Below, in pieces: positions 6,928-14,399 of a stretch of 20,264 nt of DNA; position 1 is the stretch's first letter, and every line of letters begins with the position of its first letter. Under the pieces are notes generated by a model that worked only from the letters and a program-made list of their open reading frames with translations, did no database searches and was not told the origin of the DNA. Made by a program: the position numbers and the translations under genes. Origin of the DNA: Lentimicrobiaceae bacterium (GTDB taxonomy: Bacteria > Bacteroidota > Bacteroidia > Bacteroidales > WCHB1-69); the NCBI GenBank assembly GCA_009787485.1, contig WQWP01000031.1, forward strand, positions 1-20,264, in the 5' to 3' direction.

Positions 6928-7591
6928 GAATATCCAATAATTCAACCTCAAAAATCAAAGTGGCGCCGCCTTTAATTGTGGGGGGCGAACCTCTATCTCC
7001 GTAAGCCAAATCGGAAGGAATAAATAGCATGAATTTTGAGCCAACCGGCATTAATTGAAGCCCTTCTGTCCAACCTCTAATCACTTGATTTAATCCAAAA
7101 ACAATAGGCTCGCCGCGTTGCACGGATGAGTCGAAGATTTTTCCGTCAAGGGTTTTTCCGGTGTAATGTACTTTTACCTGGTCGGTGGCGGCGGGTTTTG
7201 GGCCATCGCCCATTACAATCACTTCATATTGTAATCCTGATTCGGTTTCCTTAACGCCTTCGCGTTTTCTGTTTTCGGCTAAGAATTGTCTGCCTTGCTC
7301 TTTTTCAACCTCAATGCCTGCGTTTTGTTTAGCGTCAACCTGTCTTTGAAGGTCTCCGAAGCAAGCCTCCATTTCTTCCATAGTGAGTTTGTTTTCGCCT
7401 TTCAAAGCGTCGGAAAGGCCTGCCGCAAAGGCTGCAATGTTAACGTCAATTCCTACATTTTTAAGGTTTTCACCTTGGCTAGCGCCAATTGCATAACTGT
7501 TTTTTTCGTCTTGGGTCATCTCTTGCGATTTTAAGGTTAATGTCATCCCTACAAGGAATAACGTGATTAAGAATAGTACTGATTTTTTCAT
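6920..7591 (-). CDS. Periplasmic FKBP-type peptidyl-prolyl cis-trans isomerase (FkpA/Mip-like)
   Basis: This enzyme speeds proline isomerisation during folding of exported proteins. The 223 residues begin with a signal peptide (Lys2-3, then a hydrophobic stretch to about residue 20, with likely cleavage near SQE). No lipobox cysteine is present, so a soluble periplasmic protein is expected. Residues about 24-105 form the helical dimerisation domain typical of FkpA and Mip. Residues about 118-222 are the FKBP domain, with VKVHYTGKTLDGKIFDSS, VIRGWTEGLQLMPVGSK and the LAYGDRG loop. The gene converges on and overlaps the phosphohexomutase gene by 8 bases. A weak -7-like box (TATTTTCT, minus strand, 7645-7652) may drive it. 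Confidence 0.94.
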   Translation of the reverse strand: MKKSVLFLITLFLVGMTLTLKSQEMTQDEKNSYAIGASQGENLKNVGIDVNIAAFAAGLSDALKGENKLTMEEMEACFGDLQRQVDAKQNAGIEVEKEQGRQFLAENRKREGVKETESGLQYEVIVMGDGPKPAATDQVKVHYTGKTLDGKIFDSSVQRGEPIVFGLNQVIRGWTEGLQLMPVGSKFMLFIPSDLAYGDRGSPPTIKGGATLIFEVELLDIPK

Positions 7592-7665
7592 GTTTTATTT
7601 GGATTTAATGTTTATACTAATAACATTGTAAAACGAGGTTTTTTAGAAAATATTACAAGTTTTCA

Positions 7666-7673
7666 TATTTTTG
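7666..7673 (+). promoter_or_regulatory. -7 promoter box for the serine hydrolase gene
   Basis: TATTTTTG followed by CAC is an exact match to TAnnTTTG. It places the transcription start about 13 bases before the ATG at 7693. The -33 region is only T-rich. Confidence 0.6.
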
Positions 7674-7692
7674 CACTTTCTAAAATAACCCC

Positions 7693-8826
7693 ATGCTCAA
7701 ACTATTCATTTTCCTGCAAATTATTTTTTGGGGCACATGCATTCCTGCCGAAAAGCCGAATCAGCCATTAGCGCAACTTGCTACCACTGAGGTCAATAAG
7801 CTATTTGAAGAAGCCAACAAAACCTTCAAATTGCGCGCCCTTGAAGCGGAATTGGATACGCTATGTAAAAATTTGAACGGTAGCGTACTGTTGGCTTTTG
7901 GCGACCAAATATGTTATAGAAAAGAGGTCGGTTACAAACGTTTAGCAAAAAAAACACCTGAAAATGCCATTGATTCGGGAACCCTATTCGAGTTGGCTTC
8001 TATCTCCAAACAGTTTACGGCGGCGGCCATATTAAAATTGAATGAAGAAAAAAAATTAAGTTTAAATGATGATGTAACCACGTTTCTGCCGCGTTTCCCT
8101 TATAAAAATATTACCCTACACCACCTATTGACCCACACTTCGGGGTTGCCGGAGTACATGGATTTTCCCGATAAAGATTTTAATCATATTGAATCGTTAA
8201 GCAATGCTCAGTTAGCAAGCTATTTAGAGCGCACAAAACCCAAAGTTCTGTTTCAACCCGGCGCGCGGTTCAAATATATTAACACAAATTATGCTTTGTT
8301 GGCATTAGTTGTAGAGAAAGTAACACAGATTCCTTTTGAACAATATGTTAGAAAAGAACTTTTGTTGCCTGCGGGATTATACGCTACTTTTTTTGCCACG
8401 GAATTGCACAACAAAACCAATTATGCGAAAGGACATTTAGCGAATAGGAGCGAGCGCCCGTTCCATTTCCACAACGGTGTGATTGGAGATAAAGGCATAT
8501 ATGCTAATGTAGAGGAGATGTACCGTTGGGCAAAAGCCTATCTCATAGATTATAAAATACTGCCGCAAAGCGTGGTAGAACAAGCCGCACAACCGCAAAA
8601 TACGTTTTTGAGTTTTAAACCCACGGAATATTATGGCTACGGCTTGCGCATTGAAGAGGGACCTAACGGATATCTGGTGTATCACGGAGGGTTGTGGCGC
8701 GGATTTCAAAATAACTTTGTATTTCGGCCTGCCGACCAATATATTTTTATTGTGCTGAGTAATTTCAGGAATATGGCGCACATTGGAGTTAATACGAAGT
8801 TGTTGAATATTATTGATGGAGTGTAA
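7693..8826 (+). CDS. Serine hydrolase of the beta-lactamase / D-Ala-D-Ala peptidase family (class C-like)
   Basis: The 377-residue protein has the three active-site motifs of penicillin-recognising serine hydrolases. SISK at 103-106 carries the nucleophile Ser103 and Lys106, YIN at 195-197 is the Tyr-x-Asn motif, and HGG at 331-333 takes the place of KTG. The text around them (FELASISKQFTAAAILKL, LLTHTSGLPEY, PGARFKYINTNYALL) is that of the PF00144 Beta-lactamase family, which also holds esterases and peptidases. The N-terminus is hydrophobic and probably a signal peptide. Cys16 lies in a poor lipobox (WGTC), so lipidation is uncertain. Substrate cannot be stated; cell-wall peptides or esters are more likely than antibiotics. 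The DUF3109 gene starts 2 bases after its stop. Confidence 0.88.
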   Translation: MLKLFIFLQIIFWGTCIPAEKPNQPLAQLATTEVNKLFEEANKTFKLRALEAELDTLCKNLNGSVLLAFGDQICYRKEVGYKRLAKKTPENAIDSGTLFELASISKQFTAAAILKLNEEKKLSLNDDVTTFLPRFPYKNITLHHLLTHTSGLPEYMDFPDKDFNHIESLSNAQLASYLERTKPKVLFQPGARFKYINTNYALLALVVEKVTQIPFEQYVRKELLLPAGLYATFFATELHNKTNYAKGHLANRSERPFHFHNGVIGDKGIYANVEEMYRWAKAYLIDYKILPQSVVEQAAQPQNTFLSFKPTEYYGYGLRIEEGPNGYLVYHGGLWRGFQNNFVFRPADQYIFIVLSNFRNMAHIGVNTKLLNIIDGV

Positions 8827-8828
8827 AC

Positions 8829-9389
8829 ATGAAAATCATCCAAAACATCTTAGTCTCCGATGATATTTTCACCGAACATTTCTGTTGCGACCTTCTTCAA
8901 TGCAACGGAATGTGCTGCGTAGAAGGCGATGTTGGCGCGCCACTTGAGCCTGAGGAAATTTCCGATTTGGAAGACAATTACCCCATCTTCAAAAAATATA
9001 TGACCCCAAAAGGCGTGGAAAAGGTTGAAGAAAACGGCACTTTCGATTACGACATGGAAGGCTCGTTCGTTACCCCGCTACTGCAAGATGAAAGCTGCGC
9101 ATTTGTTTATTTTGAGGAAGATATCGCCAAATGCGCCATCGAAAAAGCATTTTTAAACGGGGAGATTGATTTTCAAAAACCAATTTCTTGCCATTTGTAC
9201 CCCATTCGCATTAAAATCTTACCGGATTATGAAGCGCTGAATTACCACCGGTGGGGCGTGTGCCACCCTGCTTGCGAAAAAGGAGAAACATTAAAATTAC
9301 CTCTCTATAAATTTTTAAAAGAACCTTTAATTAGAAGATATGGTGAGAGTTGGTATTCAGAATTAGAAAAATCTGTAACTACCCCTTGA
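8829..9389 (+). CDS. DUF3109 family protein
   Basis: The 186-residue product is a DUF3109 protein, related by pattern to the zinc- or iron-chelating YkgJ-like proteins; no reaction is established. Its cysteines are clustered and well placed for metal binding: FCCDLLQCNGMCC (C19, C20, C25, C29, C30), C90, C102, C121 in SCHLYPIR, and C145 and C149 in WGVCHPAC. No signal peptide is seen, so it is probably cytosolic. It begins 2 bases after the serine hydrolase stop, so the two are translated from one message. Its TGA stop lies inside the -33 box (TTGAC, 9386-9390) of the next promoter. Confidence 0.88.
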   Translation: MKIIQNILVSDDIFTEHFCCDLLQCNGMCCVEGDVGAPLEPEEISDLEDNYPIFKKYMTPKGVEKVEENGTFDYDMEGSFVTPLLQDESCAFVYFEEDIAKCAIEKAFLNGEIDFQKPISCHLYPIRIKILPDYEALNYHRWGVCHPACEKGETLKLPLYKFLKEPLIRRYGESWYSELEKSVTTP

Positions 9390-9421
9390 CAAACGCCTTT
9401 TCAAAGTGTATCTTTGCCGCC
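9386..9421 (+). promoter_or_regulatory. Promoter of the secreted nuclease gene
   Basis: TTGAC (9386-9390) is followed after 18 bases by TATCTTTG (9409-9416) and CCGCC. The -7 box is a perfect TAnnTTTG. The predicted start is near 9423, just before the heptamer array. The element matches the dprA promoter at 23 of 36 aligned positions without a gap, including an identical 11-base -33 block and identical spacing. Confidence 0.8.
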
Positions 9422-9430
9422 AAATCCCTC

Positions 9431-9509
9431 TAACCACTAACCACCAACCACCAACCACTAACCACTAACCACTAACCACTAACCACTAACCACTAACCAC
9501 TAACCACTA
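9431..9509 (+). repeat. Tandem heptanucleotide array (TAACCAC)11 forming the leader of the nuclease gene
   Basis: Eleven contiguous 7-base units run from 9431 to 9507. Units 1-2 and 5-11 are TAACCAC and units 3-4 are CAACCAC. A partial TA then runs straight into the ATG at 9510. No G occurs between 9420 and the G of the start codon. With the promoter at 9386-9421, nearly the whole 5' leader is this array. Because the period is 7, UAA appears in all three frames every 21 bases. Confidence 0.95.
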
Positions 9510-10772
9510 ATGAAACCCTTCCTCGCCCTTCTCCTCTGCCTCGCGTTCCAACTTTGCTTCGCCGGCACCATCCGCATGATGCAATACAATTTGATGTACT
9601 ATACCACTTCCGCTCCGTCAGATTGCAATACTTCCGGAAACTATATGAATGCAAAAGACGAAAATTTAAAAACCATCATCAACTACACTCTGCCTGATGT
9701 ATTCTGTGTGAATGAAATAGGAAGTCAAACCGCCTGGATTGACCGCCTGTTAAACAATGTGATGAATGCCGATGGGCGAAATTATTACGCCCGCTGCCCG
9801 CTAACCAACTTCTCCGGCGGCTCCATTGCCAACATGCTATACTACGATTCCCGAAAATTGGTATTTCATAGTTATTTTTATGTAACAACCTCCGTACGAG
9901 ACATTAACGCCTATAAAATGTATTACCAATCCGATGGCTTGGCACAAGGCGATACGGCATTTATCACGTTCTGCATCGCGCACTTAAAGGCAGGAAATAC
10001 TGAAACGGACAGGAATACACGCAAAACACAAGTAGAGCGTTTAACCACAAAGTTGGAACAGGTAGGCATTGATAATTACGTGTTTTCCGGCGATTTTAAT
10101 TTGTATTATGCTACCGAGCCGGCGTATCAGCATCTGTTATTTAACAATAATACGGCGTTTCGCTTTTTGGATCCGATAAACGAATATGGCTATTGGAATA
10201 GAAATCCGCAATTTGCCAAAGTGCATACGCAATCTACACACACATCTTCCGGAAACTGTTTTGCCGGAGGCGGGTTAGATGACCGCTTCGATTTTATATT
10301 GGTCTCCCCTACTCTTTTTTATGGAACTAAAAAAGTGAAAGTGTTGCCGGAAACCTATCATGCTTTAGGACAAGATGGGCTACGGCTAAGAGGGAGCTTG
10401 CTTTCTCCGGCAAACCATACGCTTCCGGCAGAGATATTGCAAGCCATGTATGATTTTTCCGACCACCTGCCGGTAATTTGTGACTTTGAAATCACGGAGC
10501 CTGTCAAAATTGAAGAAAATAGGCCTGCTTTTTTTGTAAATGTACAAAATCCCATAAAAGATGAACTTTTTATACAGCTTTTTGCAGAAAAAGAGGCATT
10601 ACTAAATTTTGAGGTTTTTACTATAGAAGGCAAAAGAATAGACTGGTTCTCAGCGCGCGTTTCTGTAGGCAATTATGCCCTTAGCAGGCGGTTTGATTTT
10701 GCTCCTTCATTCTATATTTTAAAAATAACAAACGAACAACGTGAGACAATTGTCAAAAAATTGATTAAATAA
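9510..10772 (+). CDS. Secreted endonuclease/exonuclease/phosphatase family protein with T9SS sorting domain
   Basis: The 420-residue protein starts with a signal peptide (MKPFLALLLCLAFQLCFAG). The catalytic EEP (DNase I-like) domain fills about residues 20-328. Metal and catalytic positions are visible: Asn27 in MQYNLMYY, Glu69 in VNEIG, His158 in AHLKAG, Asp195 and Asn197 in SGDFNLY, Asp261 in DRFDFILVS and the terminal SDH at 317-319. Residues about 340-420 resemble a type A T9SS C-terminal sorting domain (VNPI-like start, then SFYILKI and a basic tail). It is therefore probably released or anchored outside the outer membrane. DNA or RNA is the likely substrate, but the family also includes phospholipases and phosphatases. 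Translation starts directly at the end of the heptamer array. Confidence 0.87.
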   Translation: MKPFLALLLCLAFQLCFAGTIRMMQYNLMYYTTSAPSDCNTSGNYMNAKDENLKTIINYTLPDVFCVNEIGSQTAWIDRLLNNVMNADGRNYYARCPLTNFSGGSIANMLYYDSRKLVFHSYFYVTTSVRDINAYKMYYQSDGLAQGDTAFITFCIAHLKAGNTETDRNTRKTQVERLTTKLEQVGIDNYVFSGDFNLYYATEPAYQHLLFNNNTAFRFLDPINEYGYWNRNPQFAKVHTQSTHTSSGNCFAGGGLDDRFDFILVSPTLFYGTKKVKVLPETYHALGQDGLRLRGSLLSPANHTLPAEILQAMYDFSDHLPVICDFEITEPVKIEENRPAFFVNVQNPIKDELFIQLFAEKEALLNFEVFTIEGKRIDWFSARVSVGNYALSRRFDFAPSFYILKITNEQRETIVKKLIK

Positions 10773-10774
10773 TA

Positions 10775-10782
10775 TACTTTTG
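10775..10782 (+). promoter_or_regulatory. -7 promoter box for the DUF819 gene
   Basis: TACTTTTG followed by CGCC is an exact consensus match, with TTGTC at 10750-10754 as a -33 candidate inside the end of the nuclease gene. The predicted start near 10789 leaves a leader of about 13 bases before the ATG at 10802. Confidence 0.65.
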
Positions 10783-10801
10783 CGCCTAAATTTTATTGCG
10801 T

Positions 10802-11983
10802 ATGAAAGTAGCTATTATCATTTCAATTTTTGTTCTTACCCCTTTCATTATTATTACTATTTTCCGTAAATACCAGATTGCCAAAAACATTGGCACGGTA
10901 ATTATGGCTTATACGGTGGGGATATTATTTTCGTTTTTGTTTGCTTACACCGATTTTTTTTCAGCGGGTGAAGCAACTTCATTTAAGAAAATTACCGACA
11001 TGCTGATGAACGTCTCGGTACTTATAGCGATTCCGCTAATGCTATTTAGCTCCGATTTTAAACTATGGGCGAAAGCATTGCCTAAAACATTAATTGCCTT
11101 AATCACAGGAATTATTGCGGTGCTTATTGCCGTAGTTGTGTCATTTTTTATGTTTAAAGATTCGGGAATTGAAGAATATTCCAAGGTAGCCGGCATGATG
11201 GCAGGGTTTTACAACGGGGGATCCATGAATTTTTTCGCGGTGAGCAAAGGATTAAACGTTGATGAAACACGTATGATTATAACTTTAACTTCTGAAATGA
11301 TCATCGTTTTCCCATTTTTAATCTTTTTAACAGCAGGGGGTTACAAACTTTTCCGCTGGCTCCTGCCTTTTAAAGACAAGGCGATGGTTGTTGATAAAAC
11401 CGACCCAAAAGATCCTGTGTTAAACGATATTGAAAACTATGGCGGAATGCTTACCAAAAAAGTATTTCCCAAAACAATGCTTGGCTTTTTGCTATCTCTC
11501 GGCTTCGTCATTGTTGGAGCTGGACTCTCTTTCCTCATAACCGGCGGATTAAACGAATTAGTGATCATACTAACAATTACCACATTGGCTATCATTGCCT
11601 CTTTTAATACAAAAATACGCAGCTTGCCCAGAACTTTTGAATTGGGAATGTTTTTCATCTTGATATTCAGCATAATAGTTGCTTCGCAATTTAATCTGGT
11701 AACCTTTGTAGGTGAAGCGCTTCAAATATTCCTTTTTGTTTTAGCTATTACACTGATTACAATTGTTTTACACTTGATTTTTTGTCGTATTTTTAAAATA
11801 CCCGGCGATTTATATTCTGTAGCAATAGTGGGCATGTTGTGCTCGCCGCCATTTATCCCGCCTATTGTAGCCGCTATGGGTAACCGCAAAGTGTTGATTA
11901 GTGGGATTACCATAGGGCTGGTGGGGTATGCCATTGGCACCTACATTGGGGTAGGGATGTATTATTTATTGAATATGTTTTAA
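10802..11983 (+). CDS. DUF819 family integral membrane protein (YjcL-like)
   Basis: The 393-residue protein is very hydrophobic, with roughly ten predicted membrane segments in two halves separated by a charged cytosolic loop near residues 185-215 (KDKAMVVDKTDPKDPVLND). The halves carry similar glycine-rich re-entrant-like motifs: GMMAGFYNGGSMNFFAV in the first and GMLCSPPFIPPIVAAMGNR in the second. This is the pattern of the DUF819/YjcL family, thought to be secondary transporters related to the sodium/solute carrier folds; the substrate is unknown. The frame allows a TTG start two codons earlier (10796), but the ATG is preferred. A long hairpin follows the stop and separates it from convergent rarD. 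Confidence 0.87.
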   Translation: MKVAIIISIFVLTPFIIITIFRKYQIAKNIGTVIMAYTVGILFSFLFAYTDFFSAGEATSFKKITDMLMNVSVLIAIPLMLFSSDFKLWAKALPKTLIALITGIIAVLIAVVVSFFMFKDSGIEEYSKVAGMMAGFYNGGSMNFFAVSKGLNVDETRMIITLTSEMIIVFPFLIFLTAGGYKLFRWLLPFKDKAMVVDKTDPKDPVLNDIENYGGMLTKKVFPKTMLGFLLSLGFVIVGAGLSFLITGGLNELVIILTITTLAIIASFNTKIRSLPRTFELGMFFILIFSIIVASQFNLVTFVGEALQIFLFVLAITLITIVLHLIFCRIFKIPGDLYSVAIVGMLCSPPFIPPIVAAMGNRKVLISGITIGLVGYAIGTYIGVGMYYLLNMF

Positions 11984-11987
11984 AAAC

Positions 11988-12047
11988 TCTCGCAAAGACG
12001 CAGAGATGCAAAGAGTAAAAACTTTGCGCCTTTGCGCCTTTGCGAGA
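11988..12047. repeat. Long hairpin between convergent genes (26-bp stem)
   Basis: Bases 11988-12013 pair with 12022-12047 across an 8-base loop. Of 26 positions, 22 are Watson-Crick, 2 are G-T and 2 are A-C. The outer ten pairs (TCTCGCAAAG with CTTTGCGAGA) are perfect. On the minus strand the stem is followed by a short T run (plus 11982-11986), so it could end rarD transcription. The plus side is followed by A rather than T. Its CGCAAAG / CGCAGAG units resemble those of the hairpin at 2567-2651. Confidence 0.85.
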
Positions 12048-12054
12048 AAAAAAA

Positions 12055-12924
12055 TTAACCTTTGCTCCCCCGTATCAAATAAACCGTATAAAGAATTAGC
12101 CCTAACCAAATGGAGCTAAAGCAGATAATATGCGCGGTGGTAAATGCTTCTTTAAAGAGTAAAATTCCGGTAAGAAGCTGTAAAGTGGGGGATAAATATT
12201 GAGTAAATCCTAAAGTAGTTAAAGAAACAGTTTCCGCTGCTTTCCCAAAAAGAAATAACGGAATGGCGGTGATAGGTCCCGCCATTACAATGAGCAAGAG
12301 GGTGAAAACGTCGTTTAGTTGGTAAGTATGTGTGTGGTTTATGAAGGTCATGGCTAAAAAGCCGAGCGCAACAGGCAATGCAATAATGGTTTCTATGGTT
12401 AATGCCGGCATTGCTTCTACTTGGGCTTTTTTTCGCAAAAATCCGTACAGCGAGAAGGTGCATGCTAAAATAAGGGCTACAAAAGGGAAACTTCCGTAAC
12501 TGAAAGTGAGGTAAGCCACGCCAAAAAACGCAAATGCGATGGCAATTTTTTGTATGCCAGTGAGCCGTTCTTTCAAAAAAAGCACACCTAAAATAACATT
12601 GATAAACGGATTTACGTAATATCCCAAAGAAGCATCTACTACGTGCCCGTTGTCCACTGCCCAAATGTACAACGTCCAATTCAAAGTAATTAATGCAGAA
12701 GTACATAAGAGATAAAACATTTTCTTTTTGCTTCTTAGAATGAAGCGAAAATCGGTTTTAAAAACTATCGAAGACAAAATAATCATGAGTACGGCAGACC
12801 ACAAAATGCGGTGAGCCACAATCTCATACGGAGTTATGCCGGACAACAGATACCAATAAAGCGGCATCGTTCCCCAAATCAAATAAGCGCCAATAGCGTA
12901 AAAAACTCCTTTAGATTTATACAT
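12055..12924 (-). CDS. rarD: RarD family EamA-type transporter
   Basis: This 289-residue inner-membrane protein has about ten membrane helices in two EamA repeats, the DMT superfamily plan. The N-terminus (KGVFYAIGAYLIWGTMPLYW) and the motifs AHRILWS, NWTLYIWAV and LGYYVNPFINVILGVLFLKERL are those of RarD, named from a chloramphenicol-sensitivity phenotype. The physiological substrate is not known. The start overlaps the end of the upstream MurL-like gene by 8 bases, so the two are translationally coupled. The stop is followed by the hairpin at 11988-12047. Confidence 0.92.
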   Translation of the reverse strand: MYKSKGVFYAIGAYLIWGTMPLYWYLLSGITPYEIVAHRILWSAVLMIILSSIVFKTDFRFILRSKKKMFYLLCTSALITLNWTLYIWAVDNGHVVDASLGYYVNPFINVILGVLFLKERLTGIQKIAIAFAFFGVAYLTFSYGSFPFVALILACTFSLYGFLRKKAQVEAMPALTIETIIALPVALGFLAMTFINHTHTYQLNDVFTLLLIVMAGPITAIPLFLFGKAAETVSLTTLGFTQYLSPTLQLLTGILLFKEAFTTAHIICFSSIWLGLILYTVYLIRGSKG

Positions 12925-14170
12925 AAGCCAGCAACCAACTTTTTTCCTTTTGATGATCTAACATTTTCAGCGCAGCAACCACTTCTTCAATAGTGCCTAC
13001 ACACTCGAAAGGCTTGGTGGCTTCTTTTCCAATAAGTTGATTAAAAAAGCGCTCCATTTCCGGTTTATTTAGCAAATCTTCGCCAAAAATCTCCAAACGT
13101 GTATTTTTATCTATGAATGGCGATAGAATAATGTACGCAAACAAACATTTGGGGCAACTACAGCACCATTTATTTTCTTTGCTCCCTGCGTTGCAACTGC
13201 GAAAAACTGAGAAATATTGCGGATATTGAGCAAACTTTTCAGCAATTTGCAATTCTGAAAAAGAGCGGAGATAACTGTAATAATGTGCACAATTTCCCAT
13301 ATAATGTTGCACATAGTGTTGAAAATTCTTTTCAAATTCCAATGATTTGGAATATTGATGATTTACCTCTGTTCCCAATACGGTAGCTTCGTTGGCGCTG
13401 GCTTCGTTCGATAAAGCGATTTCGCGCGCACCAGTTCCGTAACTTACTAACAATGTGTAAAAAGCCAACATGGCAGAAAAAGGAGTGTGCCCGTTCAGAA
13501 ATCCTTGTTTGTTGCAAGTTAACAAATTAGCATCAATTTCTCTTTCTAAGATTACTATCTCGTTTAAAGTTTCAAAACCGGCAACTCGCGTACAATCCAA
13601 CGTAGCGCCACGCGGGTTGATAATGAAGGGGATTACTTCTTTCTCTTTTCTCAATTTTTCTAACGTTACCACCGAATCTTTTCCTCCGCCAATGGGAACA
13701 ATTACTTTTTGTGAAATATCTATTTTCTTGAAGTCTAAATCGGAATAGGGTGTTGCTTCTGTTGCAAAAGAAAAACGCACAAAATCATCTTGCTTGCAAC
13801 TGATTTCATTTTGATAAAAAAACTCTCCCAATCCTTTGTAATATAATTTCTTCCACCAATTTTGCTGTGTTTCATCCAAAGTATAATTATGAATTACAAT
13901 TTGAGGAGAACAAGTGGCTTTCCAATAACTTACCAATTCAATGAGTCCTATGTTAAAAACAAGTCCTTCCATCTCACTTTTATGCATCTCTTGTTCATAT
14001 TTTCCCAATTTTAAACTCATTTTTGGTGTAAAAATGAGTTCATTTGTTTGAAAGAAAAACTGCATAGAAATGCTATTTTCTATTACTTGAAAATTATAGT
14101 TCAAATAATGGAAATGGGGGTATTTTCTTTGTAAAGTAGTTTTATTATCTATATTTTGTGTGTTTATCAT
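12917..14170 (-). CDS. MurL-like PP-loop protein (probable UDP-MurNAc-L-Ala-L-Glu epimerase)
   Basis: The 417-residue product has an N-terminal domain of about 150 residues and then an ATP pyrophosphatase PP-loop, VPIGGGKDSVVTLEKL, with GGGKDS at 161-166. Downstream blocks are GHTPFSAMLAFY at about 227-238, SNEASANE at 254-261, NHQYSKSLEFE at 270-280, LRSFSELQIAEKFA at 301-314, SCN at 325-327 and WCCSCPKC at 335-342. From memory, this set matches MurL, the enzyme first described in Xanthomonas that uses ATP to turn the L-Glu of UDP-MurNAc-L-Ala-L-Glu into D-Glu. QueC-like PP-loop enzymes share the first motif and the cysteine pattern, so a different amidation or adenylation role is possible. 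No murD-like partner is visible; rarD overlaps its end. Confidence 0.65.
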   Translation of the reverse strand: MINTQNIDNKTTLQRKYPHFHYLNYNFQVIENSISMQFFFQTNELIFTPKMSLKLGKYEQEMHKSEMEGLVFNIGLIELVSYWKATCSPQIVIHNYTLDETQQNWWKKLYYKGLGEFFYQNEISCKQDDFVRFSFATEATPYSDLDFKKIDISQKVIVPIGGGKDSVVTLEKLRKEKEVIPFIINPRGATLDCTRVAGFETLNEIVILEREIDANLLTCNKQGFLNGHTPFSAMLAFYTLLVSYGTGAREIALSNEASANEATVLGTEVNHQYSKSLEFEKNFQHYVQHYMGNCAHYYSYLRSFSELQIAEKFAQYPQYFSVFRSCNAGSKENKWCCSCPKCLFAYIILSPFIDKNTRLEIFGEDLLNKPEMERFFNQLIGKEATKPFECVGTIEEVVAALKMLDHQKEKSWLLAYV

Positions 14171-14188
14171 TTTAGAATTTTAAAAACG

Positions 14189-14196
14189 CGAAAGTA
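14189..14196 (-). promoter_or_regulatory. -7 promoter box for the MurL-like gene and rarD
   Basis: On the minus strand this reads TACTTTCG followed by CG, about 20 bases upstream of the ATG at 14170. The -33 region is unclear. It would drive the two-gene unit. Confidence 0.5.
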
Positions 14197-14334
14197 TGCT
14201 ATTTTTCCAAAGTTTAAGTTGCCTGTGGTGAGCTAGATTGAAGTTAATATTCAAAATGTCAGAGCTTTATAAACTCGCACTGTCCGGCATTGCCTACAAC
14301 TCAAAAATATTCGCAAATTAACATATAAAAATCC

Positions 14335-14342
14335 TATATTTG
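14335..14342 (+). promoter_or_regulatory. -7 promoter box for the cyclic 2,3-diphosphoglycerate synthase-like gene
   Basis: TATATTTG followed by CACC is an exact TAnnTTTG match. The start would be near 14349, giving an AT-rich leader of about 50 bases that contains several ATATAT and CATAT stretches and almost no G. The rest of the 14171-14399 gap shows no gene or strong repeat. Confidence 0.65.
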
Positions 14343-14399
14343 CACCTTCTCTGAATATATAATCATATATCATCATATAAACATTAAAATCAAAACATT

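Noticed and set aside
7286..7534. Plus-strand 82-residue reading frame
   Set aside because: It lies wholly within the FKBP isomerase gene on the other strand and has no recognisable features or promoter.
9431..9509. CRISPR array or origin iterons
   Set aside because: Units are only 7 bases, contiguous and without spacers, and they sit between a promoter and a start codon with no replication gene nearby.
10796..10801. TTG start two codons before the DUF819 ATG
   Set aside because: An ATG follows at once with the typical start of a first membrane helix, and nothing favours the TTG.
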